A program made the translations under genes and the position numbers. The notes below the pieces were generated by a model. It worked only from the letters and a program-made list of their open reading frames with translations. It was not told where the DNA came from and did no database searches. This document shows, piece by piece, positions 20,469-29,961 of a stretch of DNA of 64,000 nucleotides. Every line of letters begins with the position of its first letter. Within the stretch, counting starts at the first letter, position 1. Origin of the DNA: Inquilinus sp052078665 (GTDB lineage Bacteria; Pseudomonadota; Alphaproteobacteria; DSM-16000; Inquilinaceae); NCBI RefSeq assembly GCF_052078665.1, contig NZ_JBQJIK010000013.1, positions 51,794 through 115,793 of the forward strand. The letters are read 5' to 3'.

Positions 20469-21323
20469 ATGGCGCGCGACGCCTATGTCAACGGGCGCTA
20501 TGTGCCGCATGCCCGGGCGGCGGTGCATATCGAGGACCGCGGCTTCCAGTTCGCCGACGGCGTCTACGAGGTGGTGTGCATCCGCCGCGGCCTCCTGATC
20601 GATGAGGACGGCCATCTCGACCGGCTCGACCGCTCGCTGCAGGAACTGCGCATCGCCTGGCCGTGCGAGCGGCGAGTGCTGCGGCTGCTGATGCGGCAGC
20701 TCTTGCAGCGCAACGGCGTGCGCGACGGGCTGATCTACCTCCAGGTCACTCGCGGCGTCGCGCCGCGCGACTTCCGCTTCCCCGCCGCGGTCCGGCCGAC
20801 CCTGGTGATGACCACGCGGCGGGCGACGCTGGCGCCGCATGGCCGGACCGGCGTGCGCGTGATCACCATCCCCGACATCCGCTGGAAGCGCCGCGACATC
20901 AAGTCCGTGGGCCTGCTGCCCCAGGTGCTGGGCAAGCAGGAGGCGGCGGAGCGCGGCGCCTTCGAGGCCTGGCAGGTCGACGAGGACGGCTTCGTCACCG
21001 AAGGCACCTCGTCCAACGCCTGGATCCTGACCGCCGACGGCGCGCTGGTCACCCGCCCGGCCAGCCACGAGATCCTCAACGGCATCACCCGGCAGTCGAT
21101 CCTGCGGATCGCGGCGGCGGAAGGGCTGCGCTTCGAACAGCGGCCGTTCAGCCTGGAGGAGGCTTTTGCCGCGCGCGAGGCCTTCCTCAGCAGCGCCACC
21201 AGCTTCGTCACGCCGATCCTGCAAATCGACGACCGCACGGTCGGCGACGGCACGCCCGGCCCGCTCGGCCGACGGCTGCTGGACGCCTATGTCGCGCATG
21301 CGGCGGGTGCCGGCGCAACATGA
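20469..21323 (+). CDS. dat: D-amino-acid transaminase (Dat-type, PLP fold IV)
   Basis: 284-residue class-IV aminotransferase. RGFQFADGVYEV near residue 24 and the lysine-bearing DIKSVGLLPQVLGKQEA around 140-155 (Schiff-base lysine in KS) are typical of D-alanine transaminase. GTSSNAWI and NGITRQSIL bind the PLP phosphate region. Between ntrX and hfq is a recurrent position for this gene in Rhodospirillales. Branched-chain aminotransferase or aminodeoxychorismate lyase are related alternatives; the Dat call rests on the RGFQFxDGVYEV motif and synteny. Confidence 0.85.
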   Translation: MARDAYVNGRYVPHARAAVHIEDRGFQFADGVYEVVCIRRGLLIDEDGHLDRLDRSLQELRIAWPCERRVLRLLMRQLLQRNGVRDGLIYLQVTRGVAPRDFRFPAAVRPTLVMTTRRATLAPHGRTGVRVITIPDIRWKRRDIKSVGLLPQVLGKQEAAERGAFEAWQVDEDGFVTEGTSSNAWILTADGALVTRPASHEILNGITRQSILRIAAAEGLRFEQRPFSLEEAFAAREAFLSSATSFVTPILQIDDRTVGDGTPGPLGRRLLDAYVAHAAGAGAT

Positions 21324-21441
21324 CAATGCACCATTGTTCCCTTTTCTCCGGGCCGGTGCTTCCCATATTGTCGGACGGTGCCACATCGTGTGGCTCGGGC
21401 CCCTCGGGGCTCCAATAAAATCAAGCAGCAGGATCCAACTA

Positions 21442-21684
21442 ATGTCGGAAAAGGCACAGAACGTTCAGGACGTGTTCCTCAACAACGTCCGGAAGAACAA
21501 GATCCCGGTGACCATCTTCCTCGTCAACGGGGTGAAGCTGCAGGGTATCATCACTTGGTTTGACAACTTCTCGGTCCTGCTCCGCCGCGACGCCCATTCG
21601 CAGCTGGTGTACAAGCATGCGATCTCGACGGTGATGCCGGCGCATCCGATCCAGCTGTTCGAGCCGCAGAAGGAAGAGGCCTGA
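21442..21684 (+). CDS. hfq: RNA chaperone Hfq
   Basis: 80-residue Sm-like protein forming hexamers that pair small RNAs with mRNAs. Sm1 contains VTIFLVNGVKLQGIITWFDNFSVLL, and Sm2 contains LVYKHAISTVMP with the conserved KH. The C-terminus is short, as in alphaproteobacteria. ATG at 21442 follows AGGA; the longer open frame upstream crosses the dat gene and is spurious. HflX starts five bases after its stop, so the two are probably co-transcribed. Confidence 0.97.
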   Translation: MSEKAQNVQDVFLNNVRKNKIPVTIFLVNGVKLQGIITWFDNFSVLLRRDAHSQLVYKHAISTVMPAHPIQLFEPQKEEA

Positions 21685-21689
21685 TCCCT

Positions 21690-23021
21690 TTGGGCCAAAC
21701 TCTGGGGCCAAATGCCGGTGCGGATGGCGCGTCCTCGGGACGCGCCATCGTCATCCACCCGGTTCTGCCGGGCACCCGCAACGATTCAGGGCGGACCGCC
21801 GAGGCCTCGCTGGAGGAGGCGGTCGGGCTGGCGCGCGCGATCTCGCTCGATATCGCCGAGGCCCGCTGCGTCCGGGTGTCGCGGCCGCAGCCCTCGACCC
21901 TGATCGGCGAGGGCGCGCTGGAGGAGCTGGCGAGCGTGGTCGCCGCCACCGAGGCCGGTCTGGTCGTGGTCGACGCCACCCTCAGCCCGGTGCAGCAGCG
22001 CAACCTGGAGCGGCGCTGGAAGGTCAAGGTGATCGACCGCACCGGCCTGATCCTCGAGATCTTCGGCGAGCGCGCCCGCACCCGCGAGGGCCAGTTGCAG
22101 GTCGAGCTGGCGCATCTCAGCTACCAGCGCTCGCGCCTGGTCCGGTCCTGGACCCATCTGGAGCGCCAGCGCGGCGGCGCCGGCTTCCTCGGCGGCCCCG
22201 GCGAAACCCAGATCGAGCTGGACCGCCGCCAGATCGACGACCGCATCATCCAGATCAAGCGCCAGCTCGACGACGTCCGCCGCACCCGGTCGCTGCACCG
22301 CGACGCGCGGGCCCGGGTGCCGTATCCGGTGGTGGCGCTGGTCGGCTACACCAATGCCGGCAAGTCGACCCTGTTCAACCGCCTGACCCGGGCCACGGTG
22401 CTGGCCAAGGACATGCTGTTCGCCACGCTCGACCCGACCATGCGGTCGATCGAGGCAGGGCAGGGGCGGCGGATCATCCTGTCCGACACCGTCGGCTTCA
22501 TCTCCGACCTGCCGACCCATCTGGTCGCCGCCTTCCGGGCGACGCTGGAGGAGGTGCAGGTCGCCGATTTGATCCTGCATGTCCGCGACATCGCCCATCC
22601 CGACACCGAGGCCCAGCGCGAGGATGTCGAGGGGGTGCTGCGCGACCTCGACATCGACATCGATTCCGACGGCAGGGTGATCGAGGTCCTGAACAAGGCC
22701 GACCTGCTGCCGGAGCATGAGCGCGAGACCCTGTCGACCGCGGTGCGCCGGCGTGGCCATGACGCGGCGGTGATCTCGGCCCTGACCGGCGAGGGCTGCG
22801 ACGGGCTGATGGAGCTGATCGCCCGCCGCATCAACGCCGACCGCGAGACCATGACGGTCAAGCTCGACATCGCCGACGGCCGCACTTTGGCCTGGCTGCA
22901 CAGCCACGGCGAGGTGCTGGAGGCGCGCGACGACGGCGCCCATCTCTTCATCCGCGTCCGCCTCCACCCGAACGACGCCGCGCGGCTGCACCGCCAGCTC
23001 GGCATCGCCCCCCGTCACTGA
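21690..23021 (+). CDS. hflX: GTPase HflX
   Basis: 443-residue ribosome-associated GTPase of the Obg-HflX class, implicated in splitting or rescue of stalled ribosomes. The N-terminal HflX domain is followed by the glycine-rich linker (RGGAGFLGGPGETQIELDRR) and the G domain: G1 GYTNAGKST, G3 DTVGFISDLP, G4 NKAD. The start appears to be TTG at 21690, with AAGAGG upstream inside the hfq 3' end; an internal start would lose little conserved sequence. The hfq-hflX pairing is widespread. Confidence 0.93.
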   Translation: MGQTLGPNAGADGASSGRAIVIHPVLPGTRNDSGRTAEASLEEAVGLARAISLDIAEARCVRVSRPQPSTLIGEGALEELASVVAATEAGLVVVDATLSPVQQRNLERRWKVKVIDRTGLILEIFGERARTREGQLQVELAHLSYQRSRLVRSWTHLERQRGGAGFLGGPGETQIELDRRQIDDRIIQIKRQLDDVRRTRSLHRDARARVPYPVVALVGYTNAGKSTLFNRLTRATVLAKDMLFATLDPTMRSIEAGQGRRIILSDTVGFISDLPTHLVAAFRATLEEVQVADLILHVRDIAHPDTEAQREDVEGVLRDLDIDIDSDGRVIEVLNKADLLPEHERETLSTAVRRRGHDAAVISALTGEGCDGLMELIARRINADRETMTVKLDIADGRTLAWLHSHGEVLEARDDGAHLFIRVRLHPNDAARLHRQLGIAPRH

Positions 23022-23031
23022 GAGCTCTTCG

Positions 23032-23850
23032 ATGCTGCGCCTGCCCGAGATCGACACGGTCGCCGCCCTGATCGCGGAGACCGCGCAGGAGCTGATCCTG
23101 CCGCGCTTCGGCCGGCTGGAGGAGGGGGCGGTGATGGAGAAGGCGCCCGGCGATCTCGTCACCATCGCCGATCAGGAGAGCGAGATCCGCCTGGCCGCGC
23201 GGCTGCCCGGGCTGCTGCCCGGCTCACTCGTGGTCGGGGAGGAGGCCTATGCCAAGGACCCGGCCATACTCGACCTGATCGACGGCGACGACCCGGTCTG
23301 GATCGTCGACCCGGTGGACGGTACCGCCAATTTCGTCGCCGGCCGGCCGCGCTTCGGCACCATCGTCGCCCTGGTGCATCGGGGCGAGACGCTGATGGGC
23401 TGGATCCACCTGCCCATCGAGAACCGCACCGCCTGGGCGATCCGCGGCGAAGGCGCCTTCATCGACGGCCGCCGCCAGACTCTGGCCGCGCCCGGCCCGC
23501 TGGCGACGCTGCGCGGCGGCTTCAACCTGGCCAAGCGGCCGCCGGGCTACGCCGTGGCGGTGATGCGGCTGCGCGATGCCGTCGCCTCGCACATCCATGT
23601 CAACTGCGCCGGCGCCGACTACATCGATGCCGTCGAGGGCCGGATCGACATCCTGGCCTATCGCAAGCTGTTCCCCTGGGACCATGCCGCCGGCACGCTG
23701 CTGCATGCCGAGGCCGGCGGCTGGGCCGCGGTGCTCGACGCCACCCGCTACCGCCCGACGCTGCGCCAGGGCCCGATCCTGGTGGCGCCGGACGAGGCCA
23801 GCTGGCGCGCCGCCCGCGCCGCCATGGGCGAGATCGCGGCCGCGGCCTGA
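23032..23850 (+). CDS. Inositol monophosphatase-family protein
   Basis: 272 residues. Metal-binding motifs of the IMPase/FBPase superfamily are present: GEEAY near residue 67, WIVDPVDGTANFVAG near 88-102, and the C-terminal KLFPWDHAAGTLLHAEAGG. DVV-type N-terminal helix DLVTIADQESE is also conserved. Substrate could be inositol-1-phosphate, histidinol phosphate or a sugar phosphate; the sequence does not decide. It follows hflX by 10 bases and may share its transcript. Confidence 0.88.
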   Translation: MLRLPEIDTVAALIAETAQELILPRFGRLEEGAVMEKAPGDLVTIADQESEIRLAARLPGLLPGSLVVGEEAYAKDPAILDLIDGDDPVWIVDPVDGTANFVAGRPRFGTIVALVHRGETLMGWIHLPIENRTAWAIRGEGAFIDGRRQTLAAPGPLATLRGGFNLAKRPPGYAVAVMRLRDAVASHIHVNCAGADYIDAVEGRIDILAYRKLFPWDHAAGTLLHAEAGGWAAVLDATRYRPTLRQGPILVAPDEASWRAARAAMGEIAAAA

Positions 23851-23889
23851 GCCCGGCCGAACCCGACACCAACCCGAGAAGGAAGCACC

Positions 23890-24246
23890 ATGTCCCGCAC
23901 CACCACCGCCTCCGGGCTGGAATACGAGGATCTCGAGGTCGGCACCGGCGACGAGGCGAAGGCCGGCGTCACCGTGACCGTGCACTACACCGGCTGGCTG
24001 CAGAACGCCGACGGCAGCGCCGGCCGCAAATTCGATTCCAGCAAGGACCGCAACGAGCCGTTCCGCTTCCCGCTCGGCGGCGGCCGGGTGATCCGCGGCT
24101 GGGACGAAGGCGTGCAGGGCATGAAGATCGGCGGCAAGCGCCGCCTGGTCATCCCGGCCGCGCTGGGCTATGGCGCCCGCGGCGCCGGCGGCGTGATCCC
24201 GCCGAACGCGACCCTGATTTTCGACGTCGAACTGCTCGGCGTCTGA
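23890..24246 (+). CDS. FKBP-type peptidyl-prolyl cis-trans isomerase
   Basis: 118-residue single-domain FKBP. VTVHYTGWLQN, FDSSKDRNEPFRFPLGGGRVI, GWDEGVQGMKIGGKRRL and the closing PPNATLIFDVELL are the complete family pattern with the aromatic pocket residues in place. No signal peptide, so probably cytosolic. ATG at 23890 is preceded by GAAGGAAG. It catalyses prolyl isomerisation and may act as a general folding helper. Confidence 0.93.
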   Translation: MSRTTTASGLEYEDLEVGTGDEAKAGVTVTVHYTGWLQNADGSAGRKFDSSKDRNEPFRFPLGGGRVIRGWDEGVQGMKIGGKRRLVIPAALGYGARGAGGVIPPNATLIFDVELLGV

Positions 24247-24268
24247 CCCGTCCGTCCGCCCTCCAGGC

Positions 24269-24298
24269 TTGACCCGGCCCGGCCCCTGCTAGGACAAT
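24269..24298 (+). promoter_or_regulatory. Promoter of RTX gene 1
   Basis: TTGACC (24269-24274) and GACAAT (24293-24298) are spaced 18 bases. The same pair with the same spacing and similar flanks (GGCTTGACCCGG...CTGGGACAAT) occurs 5' of the second RTX gene, which supports function beyond chance. It lies 79 bases before the start codon. Confidence 0.55.
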
Positions 24299-24376
24299 AG
24301 GCCGAGCAGGGGCGGTACGGTTGCCCCGAACGCAGATATTTGTCTCAATATTTTTACGTCTTATCGGGAGGGTCAC

Positions 24377-26623
24377 GTGGCGATCATCAACGGCGACGAC
24401 AACCCGAACGTTATCAACGGCACGTCGGACGACGACACGATCAACGGCTTCGGCGGCGACGATAGCCTCTCCGGTATGGACGGCAACGACGTGCTCAATG
24501 GCGGCGACGGCGACGATGTGCTGTACGGCGGCAGCGTCAGCAACGGTGAAGGCATTGATCTGCTGCACGGCGGGGCCGGCGCCGACAGCCTCACGGGCGA
24601 CTACTGGCTGGGGGACATCGCAACCTATTATGACAGCGCGTCGGGGGTGGCGATTGATCTCAAGGCCTTCACCGCCGCGGGCGGCGACGCCGAGGGGGAC
24701 ACCCTGTACAACATCAGGAATGTCACAGGCTCCGATATCGGCGGCGACACCCTGATCGGCGGCTACCGCGACAATGTCCTGCGCGGCGGTGGCGGCGATG
24801 ATGTGCTCAGCGGCGGGGACGGCCACGACACCCTCGATGGCGGTGACGGGTTGGACACCGCGACCTATTACGACGCCCCATACGCGGTACGGGTCGATCT
24901 CAGCACCGGGAAAGGCTCGCTGGGCGAAGCCTACGGCGACATCCTGATCGGCATCGAGAATCTCATCGGCTCCGATGTCGGTGGCGACACCCTGACCGGC
25001 AACAGCGGCGCCAACGTCCTGCGGGGCGAGGGCGGCAACGATCTGCTCCGCGGCGGGGCCGGTGCCGACACGCTCGACGGCGGTGACTCGGTGGACACCG
25101 CGAGCTATTACGCCAGCGCATCCGTGGTGACGGTCGATCTCACCACCGGCACCGGCACCGGCGGCGACGCCCAGGGCGACACGCTGATCGGGATCGAGAA
25201 CGTCACCGGCACCAATGCCGGCGGCGACACCCTGACCGGCGACGGCAATGGCAACACCCTGATCGGCCTGGCCGGCGCCGATGTTCTGCGCGGCGGGGCC
25301 GGGAGCGACTCGCTCGAAGGCGGGGCCGGCAACGACACCCTCGATGGCGGTGGCGGGGTGGACACAGCGAACTATATCAACGATGTCTCGGGGGTGACGG
25401 TCGATCTCACCCTCGGGATCGGTGCGGGCGGCGACAATCTGACCGACACTTTGATCAGCATCGAAAATGTCCTCGGCTCCAATATCGGCGGCGACAAGCT
25501 GACCGGAAACAGCGGCGCCAACGTCCTGTACGGCTACGACGGCAACGATGTGCTCCGTGGTGGCGCCGGCGCCGACATCCTCGATGGCGGTTACCAGGAT
25601 CTGGATACCGTGACGTATTCCGACAGTGCGTCGGGGGTCACGATCGATCTCGCCGCCAATGCCGGCCCGTTCGGCAACTCCGGCACCGGCACAGGTGGCG
25701 ACGCCCAGGGGGATCTCCTGAGGGACATCGAGATTGTCATCGGCTCCAACTTCAACGACACGCTGACCGGCAACTGGCACTACGAAACGCTGCGGGGCGG
25801 GGGCGGCAACGATCTGCTCCGCGGCGGGGCCGGCGAAGACGTCCTCGACGGCGGCGCCGGAGTGGACACCGCGTCCTATTACACCGGCGCCTCGGCGGTG
25901 ACGGTCACTCTCAGCGGCGGCACGGGCGGCGACGCCCAGGGCGACACCCTCAGCGGCATCGAGAACCTCACCGGCTCGAATATCGGTGGCGACACGCTGA
26001 CCGGCGGCAGCGGCGCCAACGTCCTGAGCGGCTGGGGCGGCGACGACAGGCTCTACGGCGGGGCTGGGGCCGACAGGCTCGACGGCGGCAGTGGAGTCGA
26101 CTTCACGTCCTATTACAACAGCAGCGCTGCGGTGCGGGCGAACCTTGCCGCCGGCACCGCCTCCGGCGGCGCCGCCCAGGGCGACGTCCTGGCCTCGATC
26201 GAGAACGTCAACGGCTCCAGCTTCGACGACACCCTGACCGGCAGCAGCGCCGCCAATGCGCTGGGTGGCCTGGGCGGCCGCGATACGCTCACCGGCGGCG
26301 CCGGCGCGGACAGCTTCATCTATAAGGCGACCAGCGAGAGCGCGGTCGGGGCCAATGCCGACCGGATCACCGATTTCAGTCACGCCCAGGGCGACCGGAT
26401 CGACCTGTCGCTGATCGACGCGAATGGCGGGGGGCTCGGCAACGCAGCCTTCACCTTCATCGGCACCGGCCTGTTCACTGGCGTGGCCGGGCAGCTCCGC
26501 TACGCCGTGACAAGCCCCGGCGTCACCACCATCGCCGGCGACGTCAACGGCGACGGCACCTCCGACTTCCACATCGCCCTCACCGGAAACCTGACTCTCG
26601 TCGCCGGCGATTTCGTGCTCTGA
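24377..26623 (+). CDS. RTX calcium-binding repeat protein 1
   Basis: 748 residues of nonapeptide-type repeats (GGxGxDxLxGG) arranged in larger modules of about 100 residues with a recurring VDTASYYxSASxVTVDL segment. The final 130 residues (GADRITDFSHAQGDRIDLSLIDAN ... DVNGDGTSDFHIALTG) resemble the serralysin C-terminal domain and the signal region of type I secretion substrates. There is no Sec signal and no recognised catalytic domain. GTG start at 24377 follows GGGAGGG. No type I exporter is in the window. Tandem paralogue of the next gene. Confidence 0.9.
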   Translation: MAIINGDDNPNVINGTSDDDTINGFGGDDSLSGMDGNDVLNGGDGDDVLYGGSVSNGEGIDLLHGGAGADSLTGDYWLGDIATYYDSASGVAIDLKAFTAAGGDAEGDTLYNIRNVTGSDIGGDTLIGGYRDNVLRGGGGDDVLSGGDGHDTLDGGDGLDTATYYDAPYAVRVDLSTGKGSLGEAYGDILIGIENLIGSDVGGDTLTGNSGANVLRGEGGNDLLRGGAGADTLDGGDSVDTASYYASASVVTVDLTTGTGTGGDAQGDTLIGIENVTGTNAGGDTLTGDGNGNTLIGLAGADVLRGGAGSDSLEGGAGNDTLDGGGGVDTANYINDVSGVTVDLTLGIGAGGDNLTDTLISIENVLGSNIGGDKLTGNSGANVLYGYDGNDVLRGGAGADILDGGYQDLDTVTYSDSASGVTIDLAANAGPFGNSGTGTGGDAQGDLLRDIEIVIGSNFNDTLTGNWHYETLRGGGGNDLLRGGAGEDVLDGGAGVDTASYYTGASAVTVTLSGGTGGDAQGDTLSGIENLTGSNIGGDTLTGGSGANVLSGWGGDDRLYGGAGADRLDGGSGVDFTSYYNSSAAVRANLAAGTASGGAAQGDVLASIENVNGSSFDDTLTGSSAANALGGLGGRDTLTGGAGADSFIYKATSESAVGANADRITDFSHAQGDRIDLSLIDANGGGLGNAAFTFIGTGLFTGVAGQLRYAVTSPGVTTIAGDVNGDGTSDFHIALTGNLTLVAGDFVL

Positions 26624-26664
26624 GCCGACGGCGCCGGAAACGCCGTCAAGCCAAGCGGCCTCCG

Positions 26665-26679
26665 CCTGCCGGCGGCAGG
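26665..26679 (+). terminator. Hairpin after RTX gene 1
   Basis: CCTGCC-GGC-GGCAGG forms a perfect 6-bp stem 41 bases after the RTX 1 stop and just before the next promoter. It lacks a U-tract, so termination would be weak or factor-assisted. Confidence 0.35.
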
Positions 26680-26686
26680 CCCCGGC

Positions 26687-26716
26687 TTGACCCGGTCTGG
26701 CTCATGCTGGGACAAT
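26687..26716 (+). promoter_or_regulatory. Promoter of RTX gene 2
   Basis: TTGACC (26687-26692) and GACAAT (26711-26716) with an 18-base spacer, matching element for element the promoter at 24269-24298. The paralogous genes thus appear to be transcribed separately but regulated alike. Confidence 0.55.
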
Positions 26717-26798
26717 GGAGCGAGCAGGGGCGGGCCGGGGGCCACCTTTGTGATTCCGACATAGTGTCATCGTTATATTTTTGCGTTGGGAGGGGGAC

Positions 26799-28979
26799 GT
26801 GGCAGTCATAAACGGCAACGACAACCCGAACTATCTCCTGGGCACGCTGGACGACGACACGCTCAACGGCTTCGGCGGCGACGACATCCTCGACGGCGGC
26901 TTCGGGGCGGACACGTACAGCGGCGGCGCCGGCATCGATACGATCCTCTACGACGAGGGCTACAATCCCGACGGGGTGTCGGTCGCGATCGGCGGCACCG
27001 GCAGCTTCGGCGATGCCGAGGGCGACGTGATCGGCACCGACGTCGAGAACATCGTCGGCTCGGCTGCGAGCGACGCGCTGACCGGATCGGCCGCAAACAA
27101 CGCGCTCACCGGCGGCTTCGGCGACGACAGACTCGAGGGGCTGGGTGGCGATGACGTCCTGGACGGTGGCCCCGGCGGGGACGCGCTGAGCGGCGGCGAC
27201 GGCAACGACTATCTGAATGCTGGCGAGTCCTTCATTGCCGGCTTCGAAGTGCTTGAGGGCGGCCCCGGGGCGGACACGCTGATTGGTGGCGGCAGCGGCA
27301 CCACGATCACCACGATCGTCTACGAACGCAGCAGCGCCGGCGTGTACGTCGACCTGGCCGCATTGGCTGCGTCGGGCGGCGAGGCCCAGGGCGACGTGAT
27401 CGGCGTCGGCATCCAGAACATCATCGGCAGCGGCTTCGACGACAGCCTCTACGGGTCGGACGAGCGCAACGAACTCGTCGGCAATGGCGGCAGGGACGGC
27501 CTCCGCGGCTACGCCGGAGACGATGTCCTGGTCGGCGGCGACGGTGCCGATTTTCTGTCGGGAGGGACCGGGGCGGACATGCTGTTCGGCGGGGGCGACA
27601 TCGACACGCTCAACTACAGCGAGAGCGGCGCCGGCGTGACGGTCAACCTGACGACGGTGGCGGTTTCGGGCGGCGACGCCGAGGGCGACGTGATCGACGA
27701 CACGTTCGAGAACGTCCGCGGCTCCGGTTTCGCGGACACGCTGACCGGATCGGCCGTCGCCAACCAGTTCTATGCCGGCGACGGCAACGACACCCTCTCA
27801 GGCCTGGCCGGCAATGATGCGCTCGACGGTGAAAACGGCGACGATGTGCTGGATGGTGGCGACGGCAGCGACACGCTCTATGGCGGGGCCGGAGCGGACA
27901 GGCTGAACGGCGGCGCCAGCTCCGACCTCGTCGGCTACAGTTTCGGCAGCGCCGGCGTGACCGTGAACCTGACCACGCTGACGGCATCGGGCGGTGACGC
28001 CGAGGGCGATGTCATCGGCACCGATATCGAAGGGATTGTCGGCGGCGGGTCCGATGACACCCTGACCGGAAACGCCGCGAACAACACCCTTTACGGTTTC
28101 AACGGCAACGACAGCCTCAGCGGGATGGCCGGCAGCGACAGCCTGGTCGGCCATCCCGGCGACGATCTGCTGCGCGGCGGGGCCGGCGGCGACAGCCTCG
28201 AGGGCGGTGACGGGGTGGACACCGCAACCTATTATGAGAGTGCCTCCGGGGTGACGGTAGATCTCGCCGCCGGCACCGCCACGGGCGGTAACGCCGAGGA
28301 CGACATCTTGACCGGGATCGAGAACCTCTCCGGCTCCAATCTCGGCGGCGACAGCCTGACCGGCAGCAGCGGTGCCAACTCCCTGCGGGGCTATGGCGGC
28401 AACGATCTGCTCCGCGGCGGGGCCGGGGCCGACACGCTCGAGGGCGGCGTCGGAACCGACTTGGCGTCCTACTACAACAGCGCCGCCGCGGTGACGGTGA
28501 ATTTGGCCGCCGGCACCGGCACGGGCGGCGACGCCCAGGGCGACATCCTGGCGTCGATCGAGAACGTCAACGGCTCCAACTTCGCCGACACGCTGACCGG
28601 CAACGGCGGCGCCAACGCGCTGCGCGGCCTGGCCGGCCGCGACACGCTCACCGGCGGCAGCGGCGCCGACCGCTTCGTCTATGCCGCCACCAGCGAGAGC
28701 GTGGTCGGGGCGAACCGGGACGTGGTCACCGATTTCAGCCAGGCCCAGGCGGACAAGGTCGACCTGTCGCTGATCGACGCCGATACCGGGACGGCCGGCA
28801 ACCAGGCCTTCACCTTCATCGGCGCCGGCCTCTACACCGGCGTCGCCGGACAACTGCGCTACTCCGCGGTCGGCGGTGTCACCACCATCGCCGGCGACGT
28901 CAACGGCGACGGCGCCTCCGACTTCCACATCGCCCTCACCGGCACGTTCGCCCTGCTCGCCGGCGACTTCGTGCTCTGA
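26799..28979 (+). CDS. RTX calcium-binding repeat protein 2
   Basis: 726 residues from the GTG at 26799, preceded by GGGAGGGGG. This start mirrors that of RTX 1 (VAVINGNDNPN versus VAIINGDDNPN), so the in-frame upstream TTG at 26781 is rejected. The body is RTX nonapeptide repeats with two module types: VTVNLTTLTASGGDAEGDVIG in the first half and VTVDLAAGTATGG in the second. The C-terminal type I secretion-like domain (VVTDFSQAQADKVDLSLIDAD ... DVNGDGASDFHIALTG) is nearly identical to that of the other two RTX proteins here. Function beyond calcium-dependent folding and secretion is unknown. Confidence 0.9.
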   Translation: MAVINGNDNPNYLLGTLDDDTLNGFGGDDILDGGFGADTYSGGAGIDTILYDEGYNPDGVSVAIGGTGSFGDAEGDVIGTDVENIVGSAASDALTGSAANNALTGGFGDDRLEGLGGDDVLDGGPGGDALSGGDGNDYLNAGESFIAGFEVLEGGPGADTLIGGGSGTTITTIVYERSSAGVYVDLAALAASGGEAQGDVIGVGIQNIIGSGFDDSLYGSDERNELVGNGGRDGLRGYAGDDVLVGGDGADFLSGGTGADMLFGGGDIDTLNYSESGAGVTVNLTTVAVSGGDAEGDVIDDTFENVRGSGFADTLTGSAVANQFYAGDGNDTLSGLAGNDALDGENGDDVLDGGDGSDTLYGGAGADRLNGGASSDLVGYSFGSAGVTVNLTTLTASGGDAEGDVIGTDIEGIVGGGSDDTLTGNAANNTLYGFNGNDSLSGMAGSDSLVGHPGDDLLRGGAGGDSLEGGDGVDTATYYESASGVTVDLAAGTATGGNAEDDILTGIENLSGSNLGGDSLTGSSGANSLRGYGGNDLLRGGAGADTLEGGVGTDLASYYNSAAAVTVNLAAGTGTGGDAQGDILASIENVNGSNFADTLTGNGGANALRGLAGRDTLTGGSGADRFVYAATSESVVGANRDVVTDFSQAQADKVDLSLIDADTGTAGNQAFTFIGAGLYTGVAGQLRYSAVGGVTTIAGDVNGDGASDFHIALTGTFALLAGDFVL

Positions 28980-28989
28980 GCGGAGCGGG

Positions 28990-29820
28990 CTAGGCGGTCT
29001 CCGCCCGCTTGGCGGCGACCCAGAGGGCCTCCATCTCGTCCAGGCTGGCCCCGGCGGGATCGCGGCCCTCGGCCCGCAGCGCCGCTTCCAGGTGGCGGAA
29101 GCGGCGCTCGAACTTGGCATTGGTCCGGCGCAGGGCGGAATCGGGGTCGACCTCGGTGCGCCGGGCCAGGTTGACGGCGCAGAACAGCAGGTCGCCGATC
29201 TCGTCCTCGATCCGCTCCTTCGGCGCCCGTCCGTCGATCTCTGCCCGGATCTCGCCGACCTCCTCCTCGATCTTGTCGAGGATGTCGGCCGGGTCGGTCC
29301 AGTCGAAGCCGACCCGCGCTGCCCGCTTCTGCAGCTTCAGCGCCCGGGTCAGGCTGGGCAGGCCGCCGGCGATGCCGTCCAGCACCCCGGCCGGCCGGCC
29401 CTCGGCCTCGGCCTTGGCGGCGCGCTCCTCGGCCTTCTGCCGCTCCCATTGCGCCGGCATGCCGTCGGCGTCGACCGGCGCGTCGCCGAACACATGCGGG
29501 TGGCGGCGGATCATCTTGTCGACGATGCCGGCGGCGACGTCGGCGAAGTCGAAGGCGCCGCGCTCCTCCGCCATGCGCGAGTGGAAGGCGACCTGGAACA
29601 AGAGGTCGCCCAGCTCGTCCTTGAGCTCGTCCATGGCGTCGCGCTCGATCGCGTCGGCCACTTCATAGGCCTCCTCGATCGTGTAGGGCGCGATGGTGCG
29701 GAAGCTCTGCTCGACGTCCCAGGGGCAGCCGGTCTCGGGATGGCGCAGCCGCGCCATCACCTCGATCAGGCGGCGCGTCGCCTCGGCGGCATCGGGGGGA
29801 ATTTCGGGACGGTCGGTCAT
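28990..29820 (-). CDS. mazG: Nucleoside triphosphate pyrophosphohydrolase MazG
   Basis: 276 residues with two MazG domains. The first has CPWDVEQSFRTIAPYTIEEAYEV near residue 34 and DELGDLLFQVAFHSR; the second EIRAEID and EDEIGDLLFCAVNLAR. EExxE/ExxD metal-binding helices occur in both. The linker has RRHPHVFGD, a family landmark. It hydrolyses NTPs to NMP and pyrophosphate, cleaning nucleotide pools or lowering (p)ppGpp effects. It converges on RTX 2 with only 10 bases between stops. Confidence 0.94.
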   Translation of the reverse strand: MTDRPEIPPDAAEATRRLIEVMARLRHPETGCPWDVEQSFRTIAPYTIEEAYEVADAIERDAMDELKDELGDLLFQVAFHSRMAEERGAFDFADVAAGIVDKMIRRHPHVFGDAPVDADGMPAQWERQKAEERAAKAEAEGRPAGVLDGIAGGLPSLTRALKLQKRAARVGFDWTDPADILDKIEEEVGEIRAEIDGRAPKERIEDEIGDLLFCAVNLARRTEVDPDSALRRTNAKFERRFRHLEAALRAEGRDPAGASLDEMEALWVAAKRAETA

Positions 29821-29961
29821 CAGCGGTCTCCGGCGGATGCCCTCTGGTATCGCATCGTGGCGTCATCGGCAAATCGCGCTCTCGCCTTGCAACCGGGGCG
29901 GCCCTGCATTCCTATATCCGGCCGGGGCGATTCGCTCCGGTCCGGAGGGGAAATCCACATC

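Noticed and set aside
24400..28700. Regular DNA repeats that could be taken for a CRISPR array
   Set aside because: The repeats are imperfect, in frame, and encode RTX nonapeptides; there are no constant repeats with unique spacers and no cas genes.
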